Origin: Malonomonas rubra DSM 5091
GTDB lineage: Bacteria; Desulfobacterota; Desulfuromonadia; Desulfuromonadales; Geopsychrobacteraceae
Reading direction: 5' to 3'
NCBI RefSeq assembly: GCF_900142125.1
Contig: NZ_FQZT01000010.1
Coordinates: 1-64,000 of the forward strand
Length of the DNA stretch: 64,000 nt
Both the position numbers and the translations under genes were made by a program. Below are positions 54,369-62,863 of this stretch, piece after piece. The notes beneath the pieces are model-generated. The model was not told the DNA's origin. It searched no databases and worked only from the letters and a program-made list of their open reading frames with translations. Within the stretch, counting starts at the first letter, position 1. The number at the start of each line of letters is the position of its first letter.

Positions 54369-54816
54369 TGCCACAGACACACACGGACGAACACAGACTA
54401 AGAAACAAATCTTTTTATGACTGCTTTAGGAAAAGTAAAATTAATCAATAAGCCAATTGGAATATTTGTGGCTTTCAAATAATTCAACAATTGGGCTTCA
54501 TGACTTTTATCAAGAACCTTAACCGATTTCAGTTCAAGCAGGACTTTTCCTTCAACTACAATATCAGCAAAATAGTCTCCGACAGAAAAACCTTTATAAG
54601 AAACAGGTATCGGAACCTGTGACTCAGCCTTCAAGCCACACTCTCTCAATTCATGCAGCAAAGCCTTTTCATAGACCTTTTCCAAAAAGCCATGCCCTAA
54701 AACCCTATTAACCTCATATATCGCACCATTGATACGGTACGTAATATCATCTATCCCCACAATCCCCCCATCATGGTCCAGACTTTGTCCGTGTGCGTCT
54801 GTGTGTGTCCGTGGCT
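54369..54816. mobile_element. Inverted-repeat-bounded element C carrying a GxxExxY gene
   Basis: Arms TGCCACAGACACACACGGAC (54369-54388) and GTCTGTGTGTGTCCGTGGCT (54797-54816) match the complement of each other at 19 of 20 positions. The interior is almost wholly the GxxExxY gene: its stop lies at the edge of the left arm and its start 37 bases from the right arm. It is the same arm family as elements A, B and D, which have no gene. Mobility is inferred from this arrangement. Confidence 0.7.
54398..54760 (-). CDS. GxxExxY protein (PD-(D/E)XK nuclease-like)
   Basis: This 120-aa protein has the eponymous motif G24-FLEKVY-30 (LGHGFLEKVYEKAL) and a PD-(D/E)XK-type core: D66 in DYFADIVV, E76 and K78 in LLELKSV. 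NYLKATNIPIGLLINF is the usual C-terminal block. A nuclease role is predicted from the fold. It uses a GTG start with GGGGGGA upstream. The TAG stop directly abuts the terminal repeat. It has no link with the surrounding polysaccharide genes other than sitting in a repeat element. Confidence 0.93.
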   Translation of the reverse strand: MGIDDITYRINGAIYEVNRVLGHGFLEKVYEKALLHELRECGLKAESQVPIPVSYKGFSVGDYFADIVVEGKVLLELKSVKVLDKSHEAQLLNYLKATNIPIGLLINFTFPKAVIKRFVS

Positions 54817-56059
54817 AATTCACGATTTCATGCCCCCGCGCCCCGAGTTTTTTCAACATCTGCTTGAAGTCAACGAAGAAAGGTTTGGGATCAGCAAGCA
54901 TAAACGAATCATCTTTGGTCCAGGGACCGCAGTTCCAAAGGATTGTCATGGCCGCTTTAATTTTGCCCAGATGACTCTGTCCTGGCGGCAGTTCATCACG
55001 GCGCAACTGGCCGAGAAACCAGTTGGCATCACCACCCAGGATGCGCGTCCGCAGTCCGAGGCGGTAATTTGTCCGGCGCATTCTCTCCGGCTCGAAATGG
55101 CTCTGCCAGAGATTAAAAGGAGCCTCAAAACCTGCCATCACAACTGTTGGTAGGCCACCACTGAAGCGCGGATTGATTTCCAGAAAAATATACTTACCGG
55201 TATCTGTATCGTAATGAAACTGCACCCCGGCGATACCCTGCCAATTTAAAGCCTTCAGCAGCTTAACCGTATCATCGATGACATCCTGATGATGGCAGCT
55301 GATTCGCTGCACGGTCACTCCTCCGGCCAGCGGCATGTGGTGCTCACCGATGTAATCCCCGGTCATGAACATTTCGCCGTCATGCATCAGTATCTGCACA
55401 TGCTCCTCGGCACCCGGGTGGTATTCCTGCACCAGCACATTATCGGCAAAACTTTCGAACTGCTTATGCCAGTTCAAAAGCTCATCAAGATTCCGCGCAT
55501 AGGCGGCTTTGACCGGAACTTTGCCTAACCCAGCGTTCTGCTTACGAGTGCGCAGCACCAAAGGATATTGCAGCGTTGACTCTGGCCCCTGCTCCATCAA
55601 CTCATCCAGGCACATCCCTTTTGCCACCGGGATATTTAAATCAAGACATAGCTGATGAACGTAATCCTTATCGGTGGCCTTATCGAAACACTCGCGCGAT
55701 GGAGAAAAGAGATGGATATCGGCAGCGTCAAGGCAGTCACGAAGTGTAATCAGGCCATTATGGAACCCTTCTGAAACAGGCATAATTGAGCCCACATCAA
55801 GCTTTTGTGCGAGGCCGATGATTTCATCGGCAAAGCCAGGCAGGCTCGGATTATTATCCAGCAGCCATGAACTGGTAGAATAACAACTGTGCGCCGACTG
55901 GCCGTGGATGGTGTTGGTTATGGCATGCACCTCTAGCCCGTTGCGAGCCAGGCTACGGACAACCCACAACCCAACCTGGGTATCCCCAACAATTGCCAGG
56001 ACACGGCGGCTGCGGTCTTTCTGGATAAGCTTTGAATTAGTTGGTTTGACTTGTTTCAT
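54815..56059 (-). CDS. ATP-grasp domain protein
   Basis: This 414-aa ATP-grasp ligase has an N-terminal Rossmann-like domain (VLAIVGDTQVGLWVVRSLARNGLEVHAI), the ATP-binding strand YPLVLRTRKQNAGLGKV, NVLVQEYHPGAEEHVQIL and FLEINPRFSGGLP, with metal-binding E and N. It probably forms an amide bond between an amino acid or peptide and a sugar or carrier; the substrate is unknown. The TAG stop lies within repeat element C. The start (ATG) is 14 bases from element D. Confidence 0.88.
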   Translation of the reverse strand: MKQVKPTNSKLIQKDRSRRVLAIVGDTQVGLWVVRSLARNGLEVHAITNTIHGQSAHSCYSTSSWLLDNNPSLPGFADEIIGLAQKLDVGSIMPVSEGFHNGLITLRDCLDAADIHLFSPSRECFDKATDKDYVHQLCLDLNIPVAKGMCLDELMEQGPESTLQYPLVLRTRKQNAGLGKVPVKAAYARNLDELLNWHKQFESFADNVLVQEYHPGAEEHVQILMHDGEMFMTGDYIGEHHMPLAGGVTVQRISCHHQDVIDDTVKLLKALNWQGIAGVQFHYDTDTGKYIFLEINPRFSGGLPTVVMAGFEAPFNLWQSHFEPERMRRTNYRLGLRTRILGGDANWFLGQLRRDELPPGQSHLGKIKAAMTILWNCGPWTKDDSFMLADPKPFFVDFKQMLKKLGARGHEIVN

Positions 56060-56073
56060 ATCGCCTCATTATT

Positions 56074-56307
56074 TGCCACAGACACACACGGACCCACACA
56101 AACAAAAACCAGTTAATTTAATCGGCCATAGACAAAATCAGACGTAAGCTGGACATAAAAAAATGAATTTCAGGTTTTAAAACCAAACAAAAGCTTATTG
56201 TTTTGTCTCAAACAAAAGGATTTAGCTCTTATCCGGATTTGCCTGCATTTGTCGGTGGCTATACCAGATTTTGCCTTGTCCGTGTTCGTCTGTGTGGATC
56301 CGTGGCT
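56074..56307. repeat. Inverted-repeat-bounded intergenic element D
   Basis: TGCCACAGACACACACGGAC (56074-56093) and GTCTGTGTGGATCCGTGGCT (56288-56307) face each other. The interior also holds a second-type half-arm ending TTTGTCGGTGGCT (about 56247-56262). The outer end supplies the TAG stop of the upstream glycosyltransferase. Confidence 0.8.
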
Positions 56308-57454
56308 AAATCAAAAGATTTTGAAATACCTTCTGCACCTCTTCCCCCACCTGTTCCCAACTGCGAACACCGCTATCGGCGATGACCTGCTCGGTAATCC
56401 ATGATTTTTCCAGAACGTCGGCAACAGCTTCACGCAGCGGCTCAACCTGCTCTGGAGGCACGATGCGACCAACAGATTCTGGCAGAATATCCGGCACAGC
56501 ACCAACATCGGTCGCAACAACGGGTGTTCCACTCGCTAACGCTTCAAGGACAGCATTCGGACAACCTTCCCGGTAGGACGCCAGCACGCTGACGTCAGCG
56601 GCCGAGAAGTACAAGGGAATTCTAGCATAAGGTTGCGGACCTGGGAGAATCAGGCGATCTTCAACGCCATTATCTCTGGCGATCCCCGTTAACTGCTCGG
56701 CACTCCCTCCTTGCGCAGCGCCACCAACGATCACCAGCTGAACATCTTCCGGCAATCCGGCAAGAGCTGCAATCATCTCGTGGTGCCCTTTGCGATGACC
56801 AAGATGAGCTACCGTCACGATCAGTCGTCGATCGGCGGGCAAACCAAGCTGCGCACGACACTCCTGCTTGTCACGCGGAGCAAAATGTTCCAGGTTGACG
56901 CCATTGCTGATGACATGCAAACGGTCTTTTGGGGCGCCCAACCTTAATGCTTCATCCGCCATGCGTGACGAGACACTGATCACTGCTGCGGCACCTTTCA
57001 GCGCCTCCGCGCATTGGTGGGCCTGGGAAGGCACCTTCAGGCATTCGTAGATTTTTCCCCGCAAAGTGATGGTATAAGGAATGCCCAATTCCTTCGCAAG
57101 CAGCGCCACGCCGACACCATCAGGCCAGATGAAATGGGCATCAAGTAAATCGGGTCGCGTATTTTCGCAATACTGCTGCAGCCAGCGCTTCAAGCCCCTG
57201 GCATAGAACCACGCATCAGAGTTCTTCAGCATTCCCGGCAGGTAGAAAAAACCAGGTCGATGAACGGTCAAGCCCTGCCAATCCTGAGCGACGTTAGCCC
57301 CCGAATACTTTTTCAACAGCGGAAACCAGGGAACGGGCGAACAGACTTCTAACTCTTCAAGCTGGGACAGTGCTTTCAAGCGCTGATAAACAAACATGCC
57401 CCAGTTAGGGTTTTGTTGGTTCGGAAAGCAGTATGAGAAAGAAAGAATTTTCAA
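56306..57454 (-). CDS. Glycosyltransferase family 4 protein
   Basis: This 382-aa GT-B enzyme has ILSFSYCFPNQQNPNWGMFVYQRL at the N-terminus, VAHLGHRKGHHEMIAALAGLPEDVQLVIVGGA in the acceptor-donor linker, and the donor-site E-X7-E block SYREGCPNAVLEALASGTPVVATDVGAVPDIL. It transfers a sugar to the growing surface polysaccharide; specificity is unknown. TTG start, with AAGGG nine bases before it, is used. The stop TAG lies in repeat element D. Confidence 0.9.
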   Translation of the reverse strand: MKILSFSYCFPNQQNPNWGMFVYQRLKALSQLEELEVCSPVPWFPLLKKYSGANVAQDWQGLTVHRPGFFYLPGMLKNSDAWFYARGLKRWLQQYCENTRPDLLDAHFIWPDGVGVALLAKELGIPYTITLRGKIYECLKVPSQAHQCAEALKGAAAVISVSSRMADEALRLGAPKDRLHVISNGVNLEHFAPRDKQECRAQLGLPADRRLIVTVAHLGHRKGHHEMIAALAGLPEDVQLVIVGGAAQGGSAEQLTGIARDNGVEDRLILPGPQPYARIPLYFSAADVSVLASYREGCPNAVLEALASGTPVVATDVGAVPDILPESVGRIVPPEQVEPLREAVADVLEKSWITEQVIADSGVRSWEQVGEEVQKVFQNLLI

Positions 57455-57759
57455 AAACTAACCCTTTTGTTGGCCACAGACAAGGCAGACAAGAGCAGAC
57501 GAAAAACATATGGTACAAACTACTAAAGCCAGTCTATCAGCCACAGACTCACACAGACCCACACGAACATAAAGATAAATTCGATGATTAAGGCCCTACC
57601 CCAAAAACCTGATTTTGACTTTGATTCTGCCAATATCAGAACTTATCAGATTTTCATCCTGTCAGATCCTGAAGTTATGTTCGCCTTTTTCTGAATTGTC
57701 GGTGGCTAAAAAAGAACTTGTCTGTGCCCGTCCGTGTGGGGCTGTGGCAAATCTCAAGT
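57455..57759. other. Composite repeat-filled intergenic region E (no gene)
   Basis: Several copies of the CCACAGAC/TCCGTGTGG repeat family lie here: GGCCACAGACAAGGCAGAC (57472-57490), GCCACAGACTCACACAGAC (57540-57558), TTGTCGGTGGC (57697-57707) and GTCCGTGTGGGGCTGTGGC (57730-57748). They look like nested or recombined elements. No gene is visible. Confidence 0.7.
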
Positions 57760-59343
57760 TTATTCACCATATTCATAGCACCCGGCATCTATTCGGCCAT
57801 CATTGCGCAAATTCCCAAACAGGTCATCACCAAGATTAATGTGTGGCAACGGCTGGCTGAAATCCCTCGCCGGAGAATCTGCGCTGAGCCGAAAATCAAA
57901 CTTTGCAGGTTGCTTGAAAAGATCAATCGATGCGTTTCTGAAACCAGGGGCAGCATAACTGTTATTGCTGATCAGGTCGCTCATCTCCTCAATCTCATCA
58001 ACATTGTATTTCGTTTTGCCGACTGCAACGGCATCCTCAGCTTTGAAAGACAAAAGCTGCGCAAGCGTATCTTCCCTGGTATTGAAAAAGAGATTGTTTT
58101 TTATCACCGTCGAAGGCAGAGCTTTCTCCTGGAGAAACTCGATGGGAGTTCCTGATTGCGTTGCAATAATGTTATTGCGTATCTCGGTATAAAGGATATC
58201 GATCTTGCCGGTTGAATCGTTGAAATGGATACCGGGATGATGCAATGGCTTTTCATCACCATTGACGCTATTTTTCCCAACCCAGATCGTATTATTAATG
58301 ATTCGGTTATTGAGAAAATCTCTTTTTTTAGCCGAAGAGCTTTTCCCCTTATAGGCATAAAAAACGATGCCCTGCTTGGCGTTATTGAAAATCAGGTTGT
58401 TCTTCAAGGTCGCTTCTGTTGCGCCATTGACAATCGAAATGCCCCCTCCGGTAAAATTCGAGTGACAAATATTCTTTTCGATGCGCAAAAGGTCCACCAT
58501 ACCATTGTGTTGAACACAAAAACGGCCATCAATTTTCTGTGCGGCCCGGTAAAAAATTGAATTTTCTATACTGATATCTGTATTGCTCGGCTGATCGTGC
58601 CTTGTTCCAAAATAGACTGCATGAGACAAGGTATCGTGAACAACAGAGTTTTCAATGCGAACACCGTGAACATTCTGCATGCCGCGAAAGCCAGTTTTCA
58701 GGTTTTTCGCCAGAACATTGCGAATAACCAACCCGTTTACCGGCCCCCAATCGTAATGAGTGGAGCCATTGGCATAAATCCCGTTGGCCACACCATTATT
58801 ACCAGCATTGTCAAACCAGATACCATCAACAACGATCCCCTGAACACCTTTGAAGTCGAAACAGGCTGAATTTCTGCCGCTACCGCAGTTATCGAACAGA
58901 ACCCGTTCGCCTGGATACGCCATCAGTACGATCGGGTGACTTTTAGTGGCAATCACATTTTTCAGCTTAATTTGATGGTGATAGGTGCCTTCCCGAAATA
59001 GCACCAGGTCTCCTGGCCGGATGGTCTTTTTCGCATCACTCCAAGTAGAACAGTTGCCCTCGAATACGCTCTCTTCAGCACAAACAACGATTATTCGATC
59101 CGGATGATAATTCTTCTTGGCAAGGAACAGGGAGAGATCCAGGTATTTAACCTTAACTGAAGCCGGGGTATTGACTGTCGGATCGCTATCATCGGCATCC
59201 GGCCCTTTGAGACCAACTTCACCGACCCCGTAACCGTCGCCGTCACGGTCGATAGAAAAATAGCTGTTTGCTGCAGCAGAAACTGGAAGAGAGAGAGCAC
59301 AGACAAGCAGCAGGATGGTAAAACGACAGGACAAACGGAACAT
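57760..59343 (-). CDS. Exported right-handed beta-helix protein
   Basis: This 527-aa protein has a signal peptide (FTILLLVCALSLPVSAAA). A calcium-binding-like segment follows (IDRDGDGYGVGE, about 34-45), then a long parallel beta-helix with repeated NxxIxNTxW and GIVVDGIWF turns. It resembles a polysaccharide lyase family 6 or related binding protein. ATG 59343 is preferred over the TTG one codon earlier. No membrane anchor or sorting tail is seen at the C-terminus, unlike the other beta-helix protein. The role is inferred from the fold. Confidence 0.83.
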   Translation of the reverse strand: MFRLSCRFTILLLVCALSLPVSAAANSYFSIDRDGDGYGVGEVGLKGPDADDSDPTVNTPASVKVKYLDLSLFLAKKNYHPDRIIVVCAEESVFEGNCSTWSDAKKTIRPGDLVLFREGTYHHQIKLKNVIATKSHPIVLMAYPGERVLFDNCGSGRNSACFDFKGVQGIVVDGIWFDNAGNNGVANGIYANGSTHYDWGPVNGLVIRNVLAKNLKTGFRGMQNVHGVRIENSVVHDTLSHAVYFGTRHDQPSNTDISIENSIFYRAAQKIDGRFCVQHNGMVDLLRIEKNICHSNFTGGGISIVNGATEATLKNNLIFNNAKQGIVFYAYKGKSSSAKKRDFLNNRIINNTIWVGKNSVNGDEKPLHHPGIHFNDSTGKIDILYTEIRNNIIATQSGTPIEFLQEKALPSTVIKNNLFFNTREDTLAQLLSFKAEDAVAVGKTKYNVDEIEEMSDLISNNSYAAPGFRNASIDLFKQPAKFDFRLSADSPARDFSQPLPHINLGDDLFGNLRNDGRIDAGCYEYGE

Positions 59344-59381
59344 CAAACCCCTTCCCCCTTTTCAATAGCCACAATCCAGCA

Positions 59382-59681
59382 TCAGGCAGCCGGTAATGAA
59401 CGAACCTTATCCTGCTCTTCCGGCCAGAAATCACGCTTTGCTTGACGCAGATCGTATTCCATCTGCAGACCCAACCAGAAATCGGGGGTGGTGCCAAAAA
59501 ATTTACCCAGCCGCAAAGCTGTGTTCGCAGTAATAGCACGACGCCCATGAACGATATCGTTTATCCTCCCCACCGGAACATTGATATCCCTGGAAAGCTT
59601 GTTCTGACTGACACCCAGTGGCTTCATAAATTCTTCCAGAAGAATTTCTCCGGGATAAATAAGTTCGAGTTGCTTACTCAT
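59382..59681 (-). CDS. higA: HigA-family antitoxin
   Basis: This 99-aa antitoxin of the HigA (XRE-type HTH) family has IYPGEILLEEFMKPLGVSQNKLSRDINVPVGRINDIVHGRRAITANTALRLGKFFGTTPDFWLGLQ, which is the complete HTH signature. AAGGAG precedes the ATG. Downstream of the toxin, the characteristic higBA order. Confidence 0.95.
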   Translation of the reverse strand: MSKQLELIYPGEILLEEFMKPLGVSQNKLSRDINVPVGRINDIVHGRRAITANTALRLGKFFGTTPDFWLGLQMEYDLRQAKRDFWPEEQDKVRSLPAA

Positions 59682-59702
59682 ATCTCGCTCCTTCCTGATG
59701 AC

Positions 59703-59984
59703 CTAGGAATGATAATCGACAATCTCAACACTCGTCACTTCTCCCTCATTCCAGAAGAAGCAGATCCGCCATTGAGAATTGATACGAATACTGTACTGCC
59801 CTGCTCGATCACCTTTAAGCGTTTCCAGTCGATTTCCTGGGGGCACTCTCAAATCATTCAATTCGCTGGCTCTATGCAACATGAGCAATTTGCGTCGAGC
59901 AACCCGTTCAATAGCCTTAAAACGACGCACGGAAAAATCATCAAATAACTTTTCCGTATCTTTACAGCGAAATGATCTTATCAT
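59703..59984 (-). CDS. higB: HigB/RelE-family toxin
   Basis: This 93-aa ribosome-dependent endonuclease toxin has RSFRCKDTEKLFDDFSVRRFKAIERVARRKLLMLHRASELNDLRVPPGNRLETLKGDRAGQYSIRINSQWRICF and VEIVDYH. It is encoded upstream of its antitoxin with 21 bases between. The pair sits in the polysaccharide operon and looks inserted there, since the surrounding genes are in the same direction and functionally linked. Confidence 0.95.
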   Translation of the reverse strand: MIRSFRCKDTEKLFDDFSVRRFKAIERVARRKLLMLHRASELNDLRVPPGNRLETLKGDRAGQYSIRINSQWRICFFWNEGEVTSVEIVDYHS

Positions 59985-60434
59985 GCAAACACTTTATACT
60001 GTTTTTGGGAATACTTCAAAAAGAAAATCTGTGAGCTCAGATGTTAGCCACAGACAAAGGCGGACAAAATAAAACTCTAAGTACCGAGTTCCTTAGTGCT
60101 GAGGGCTTAGCTTTTAATCTGTCTTTGTCTGAATTTGTCGGTGGCTAAAGTCAAAAGCTGTCCACGGAAAGCGCGGAAAACGCTGAAAAGAACCAATTCC
60201 CAAAACTGTTCTCGACAGGATCAACAGGATTAAGTCTGATATTTAAATCTTGCACCCAAAACCTTCCTTGATTTGAGCCTGACTTCATCAGAATTTATCA
60301 GATTCTCATCCCATCATTTTTTAAAGGCCTTGTCAGCCTTTGTCTGATTTGTCGGTGGCTAAACTCAGCACTCAGCACTCAGCACTCAGCACTCAGCACT
60401 CAGCACTCAGCACTCAGCACTCAGCACTCAGCAC
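59985..60434. other. Repeat-rich intergenic region F (no gene)
   Basis: The HigB promoter must lie here. It holds TTAGCCACAGACAAAGGCGGACAAA (from 60048), TTTGTCTGAATTTGTCGGTGGC (60123-60144) and TTTGTCTGATTTGTCGGTGGC (from about 60338), a second-subfamily version of the repeats in elements A-E. A tandem heptamer array begins at 60363. No gene is visible. Confidence 0.7.
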
Positions 60435-60453
60435 TCAGCACTCAGCACTCAGC
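60363..60453. repeat. Tandem heptamer (ACTCAGC) x 13 at glycosyltransferase 3' end
   Basis: Thirteen perfect copies of ACTCAGC (complement GCTGAGT), followed by ACT, run through the stop codon of the glycosyltransferase. The last codons (AVLSAEC) are encoded by the array. Because TGA recurs in the array in every reading frame after at most three units, copy-number changes should not extend the protein much. Confidence 0.95.
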
Positions 60454-61568
60454 ACTGCCTTATACCACTCAAGATACTGATCCACCATCCGCTCAACCCC
60501 GAAGTTCTGCTTCACAAAAAACTTACCTTTTTCTGCCAAGTCTTTCCGCATGATTTCGTCTTCGGCTATCCTTTGCATCGCGTCGGCAAGATCATCAGGC
60601 TTTTCAGCATCAACCAGCAAGACATGATCACCAACGGCATCGGGAATACCTCCGACTGCTGTTGCAACGACGGGCAAACCAGCAGTCATGGCTTCTAGGA
60701 TCACCATCGGCAACCCTTCACTGCGGCTGGACAGAACAAAGCTATCTGCTGCGGAATAAAGCGCTGCCGTATCATCACGAAAACCGAGGAAGCGACAGTG
60801 CTGCTCAAGTTTTAGATCGACCAATTGTTGCTGCAGGTTTCGGCAGTAGTCGTTTTCTGTCAACGTTCCGGCAATTGCGACCAGAAAGTCGAGCCCTTTG
60901 TCACGCAGCTTTGAAGCGGCGGCCAGTAGATCTTCAAAACCTTTTTCCGGGCGAGGATTGCCGACAGCTAGGAACAAGTGTGTCGAATCTGTACAATCCA
61001 ATTCATCCCGAACAAACTTTCTCTTCTCAGCACTCACAGCTACTTCGGGGACGCCATTGGCAATAACTTGGATCGGTTTTTTCCAGTCTAAATACTCGCG
61101 ATGACGAACTGAGACCTTTTCCGACACAGCGGAAAGACCTTTTAAAAAGAAAGAAAAAAAACGATTGCGCTTCTGCAAAGAAGCAAACCCTTCGTACAAC
61201 AAACCATGGGCCGTAAAGAGTAACGGCGAGCGACCGCTGAGCAGGTTACCCAAAGAGACATATGGCAGGCTGGCATAATCATGCATGTTAATAACTGAGG
61301 GTTGAAACTTTTTCAGTTCTTTTCGCAGACGTAAAATTGCAGAAAAATCTTTGCTGCCGTGACTTTCGAGCGAAAGGACAGGAACATTCTTTTCAGCCAA
61401 AAGATAAGCAAGTTCACCAAGACCCTGTAAACAAATAACCTGGACAGGGATTTTTCGATTGTGAAGTTCTGTCGCGAGATGAACCACTAAACGCTCCATG
61501 CCGCCAGGACGGAGTTCGGACAGTACGAGGGCAACCCGTAAAGCTTTTCTGTCACCTCTCGAATTCAT
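60435..61568 (-). CDS. Glycosyltransferase family 4 protein
   Basis: This 377-aa GT4 enzyme has VALVLSELRPGGMERLVVHLATEL at the N-terminus, NMHDYASLPY, VGNPRPEKGFEDLLAAA, and the donor-site SRSEGLPMVILEAMTAGLPVVATAVGGIPDAV. It is typical of the glycosyltransferases that travel with exosortase loci. The start overlaps the O-antigen-ligase-like gene stop by four bases (ATGA). The last residues are encoded by the heptamer array, so the original C-terminus may have been altered. Confidence 0.93.
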   Translation of the reverse strand: MNSRGDRKALRVALVLSELRPGGMERLVVHLATELHNRKIPVQVICLQGLGELAYLLAEKNVPVLSLESHGSKDFSAILRLRKELKKFQPSVINMHDYASLPYVSLGNLLSGRSPLLFTAHGLLYEGFASLQKRNRFFSFFLKGLSAVSEKVSVRHREYLDWKKPIQVIANGVPEVAVSAEKRKFVRDELDCTDSTHLFLAVGNPRPEKGFEDLLAAASKLRDKGLDFLVAIAGTLTENDYCRNLQQQLVDLKLEQHCRFLGFRDDTAALYSAADSFVLSSRSEGLPMVILEAMTAGLPVVATAVGGIPDAVGDHVLLVDAEKPDDLADAMQRIAEDEIMRKDLAEKGKFFVKQNFGVERMVDQYLEWYKAVLSAEC

Positions 61569-62863
61569 AACGACAGTTTCGTATCCGCCAAATAATTATC
61601 AAAGGCACGCCGCAAACAAACCGGCAGCATAAGCAAAAGCCAAAGAATCTCCGTGTAAATCATGGTAATGGTCAATGCGCAGGTAAACAGGATCACGCAA
61701 GAAACAGTGATGGCAAAATAAAAGTGCATAAAATCATCAAGCTCATCTTTACCAATAGCTACAGCATCTTTGTAAGTTCGCCGTAAATTCGAGTACGATA
61801 GCCATACCAGCCAAGCAAAAAGTGAGAAACCGAGAATACCGGTCTCCGCCAGACATTTCACGTAAGTGCTGTGAGAATCCTTCCCTTCATACTCGGGAAT
61901 ATAAGAGCCTATATTCTGATACCAGTTACCGGGGCCAATACCTAAAGGATTGTTGATGAACATCTGTGTGCCAGCCTCCCACAAACGGAAGCGACTCCCT
62001 GCAGATTCATCCATCTCTGTTTGATCAACACTGATTGTTAATATACGGTCGATAAAAGTTTGGTCAGTGACAGAGACAACACCAATCATGCCGACAATCA
62101 GCAAAAGAACAATTTTTTTTCTGTGTTTCTGTGGAGCAAAAATGCAGGATATTATAGCGCCGGCGACCAATCCAACAAATGCCCCACGACTGCGGCAAAG
62201 GATAACAGCATTGACAGTAAAGGCGCCCGAAACTAAGCAAATTATCTTGCCATACCAGGGGCTTCTTAAAAACTGAATGGCAATAATGGGTAACATCGCC
62301 GCCATGAAGGCGGCAAAGAAATTTGCCTCGGCAAAATCAGCGCCACCGATCCCCTCCAAACGTCCTCTGGAAAAGGCACCGAAAGGTATGCTGTAGGCTT
62401 TCATCCCGAGAATTGTAGCCGCTCCCGCCAACACCCAGAACAACCCACTGAGTTTCTTATAGTCAGTGATGACGTGGGTCATCATCAGGGTGAAAATAAC
62501 AATCTTGGTGAATTTAACCGTTGGGTGATCAGTTGCCCCATAGCGACCAACAGTTTCAGGAGAAATAAAGTGAGTCAGCCATAATGCCAGCAAGAAAAAA
62601 AGGAGATACCATTCTTGCCTGTAAAGAAGCGCTTCACCAAATTTCAACTTCTTGCGCTGAAGAATAATTCCAATCAAAGTTGCTACTGCCAAGGTAAAAG
62701 AAAAACGAAATCCCATTCTCGCAAAAGGTCTGCCATACCATTGATCAGCAGGATTTATGCAATAATCCGCAAGGTACCCGTAAATCCCTAGGTGCGGAAA
62801 CAGTAAAGAACCAGCAGAAAAAATAAAAAAACAAGCTATGAAGAAGTATCCCTTTAAAGACAT
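61565..62863 (-). CDS. O-antigen-ligase-like membrane protein (exosortase-associated)
   Basis: This roughly 432-aa polytopic membrane protein of the Wzy_C/O-antigen ligase superfamily has about ten to twelve helices, ILCRSRGAFVGLVAG and the large periplasmic loop with GIGPGNWYQNIGSYIPEYEGKDSHSTYVKCLAETGILG, including the conserved histidine. Close to the proposed O-glycosylation ligase of exosortase A systems. ATG 62863 overlaps the acyltransferase stop (TGATG); a GTG one codon earlier also exists. Confidence 0.88.
   Translation of the reverse strand: MSLKGYFFIACFFIFSAGSLLFPHLGIYGYLADYCINPADQWYGRPFARMGFRFSFTLAVATLIGIILQRKKLKFGEALLYRQEWYLLFFLLALWLTHFISPETVGRYGATDHPTVKFTKIVIFTLMMTHVITDYKKLSGLFWVLAGAATILGMKAYSIPFGAFSRGRLEGIGGADFAEANFFAAFMAAMLPIIAIQFLRSPWYGKIICLVSGAFTVNAVILCRSRGAFVGLVAGAIISCIFAPQKHRKKIVLLLIVGMIGVVSVTDQTFIDRILTISVDQTEMDESAGSRFRLWEAGTQMFINNPLGIGPGNWYQNIGSYIPEYEGKDSHSTYVKCLAETGILGFSLFAWLVWLSYSNLRRTYKDAVAIGKDELDDFMHFYFAITVSCVILFTCALTITMIYTEILWLLLMLPVCLRRAFDNYLADTKLSL

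Noticed and set aside
60363-60453. CRISPR array
   Set aside because: The units are 7 bp and directly adjacent, with no spacers and no cas genes.
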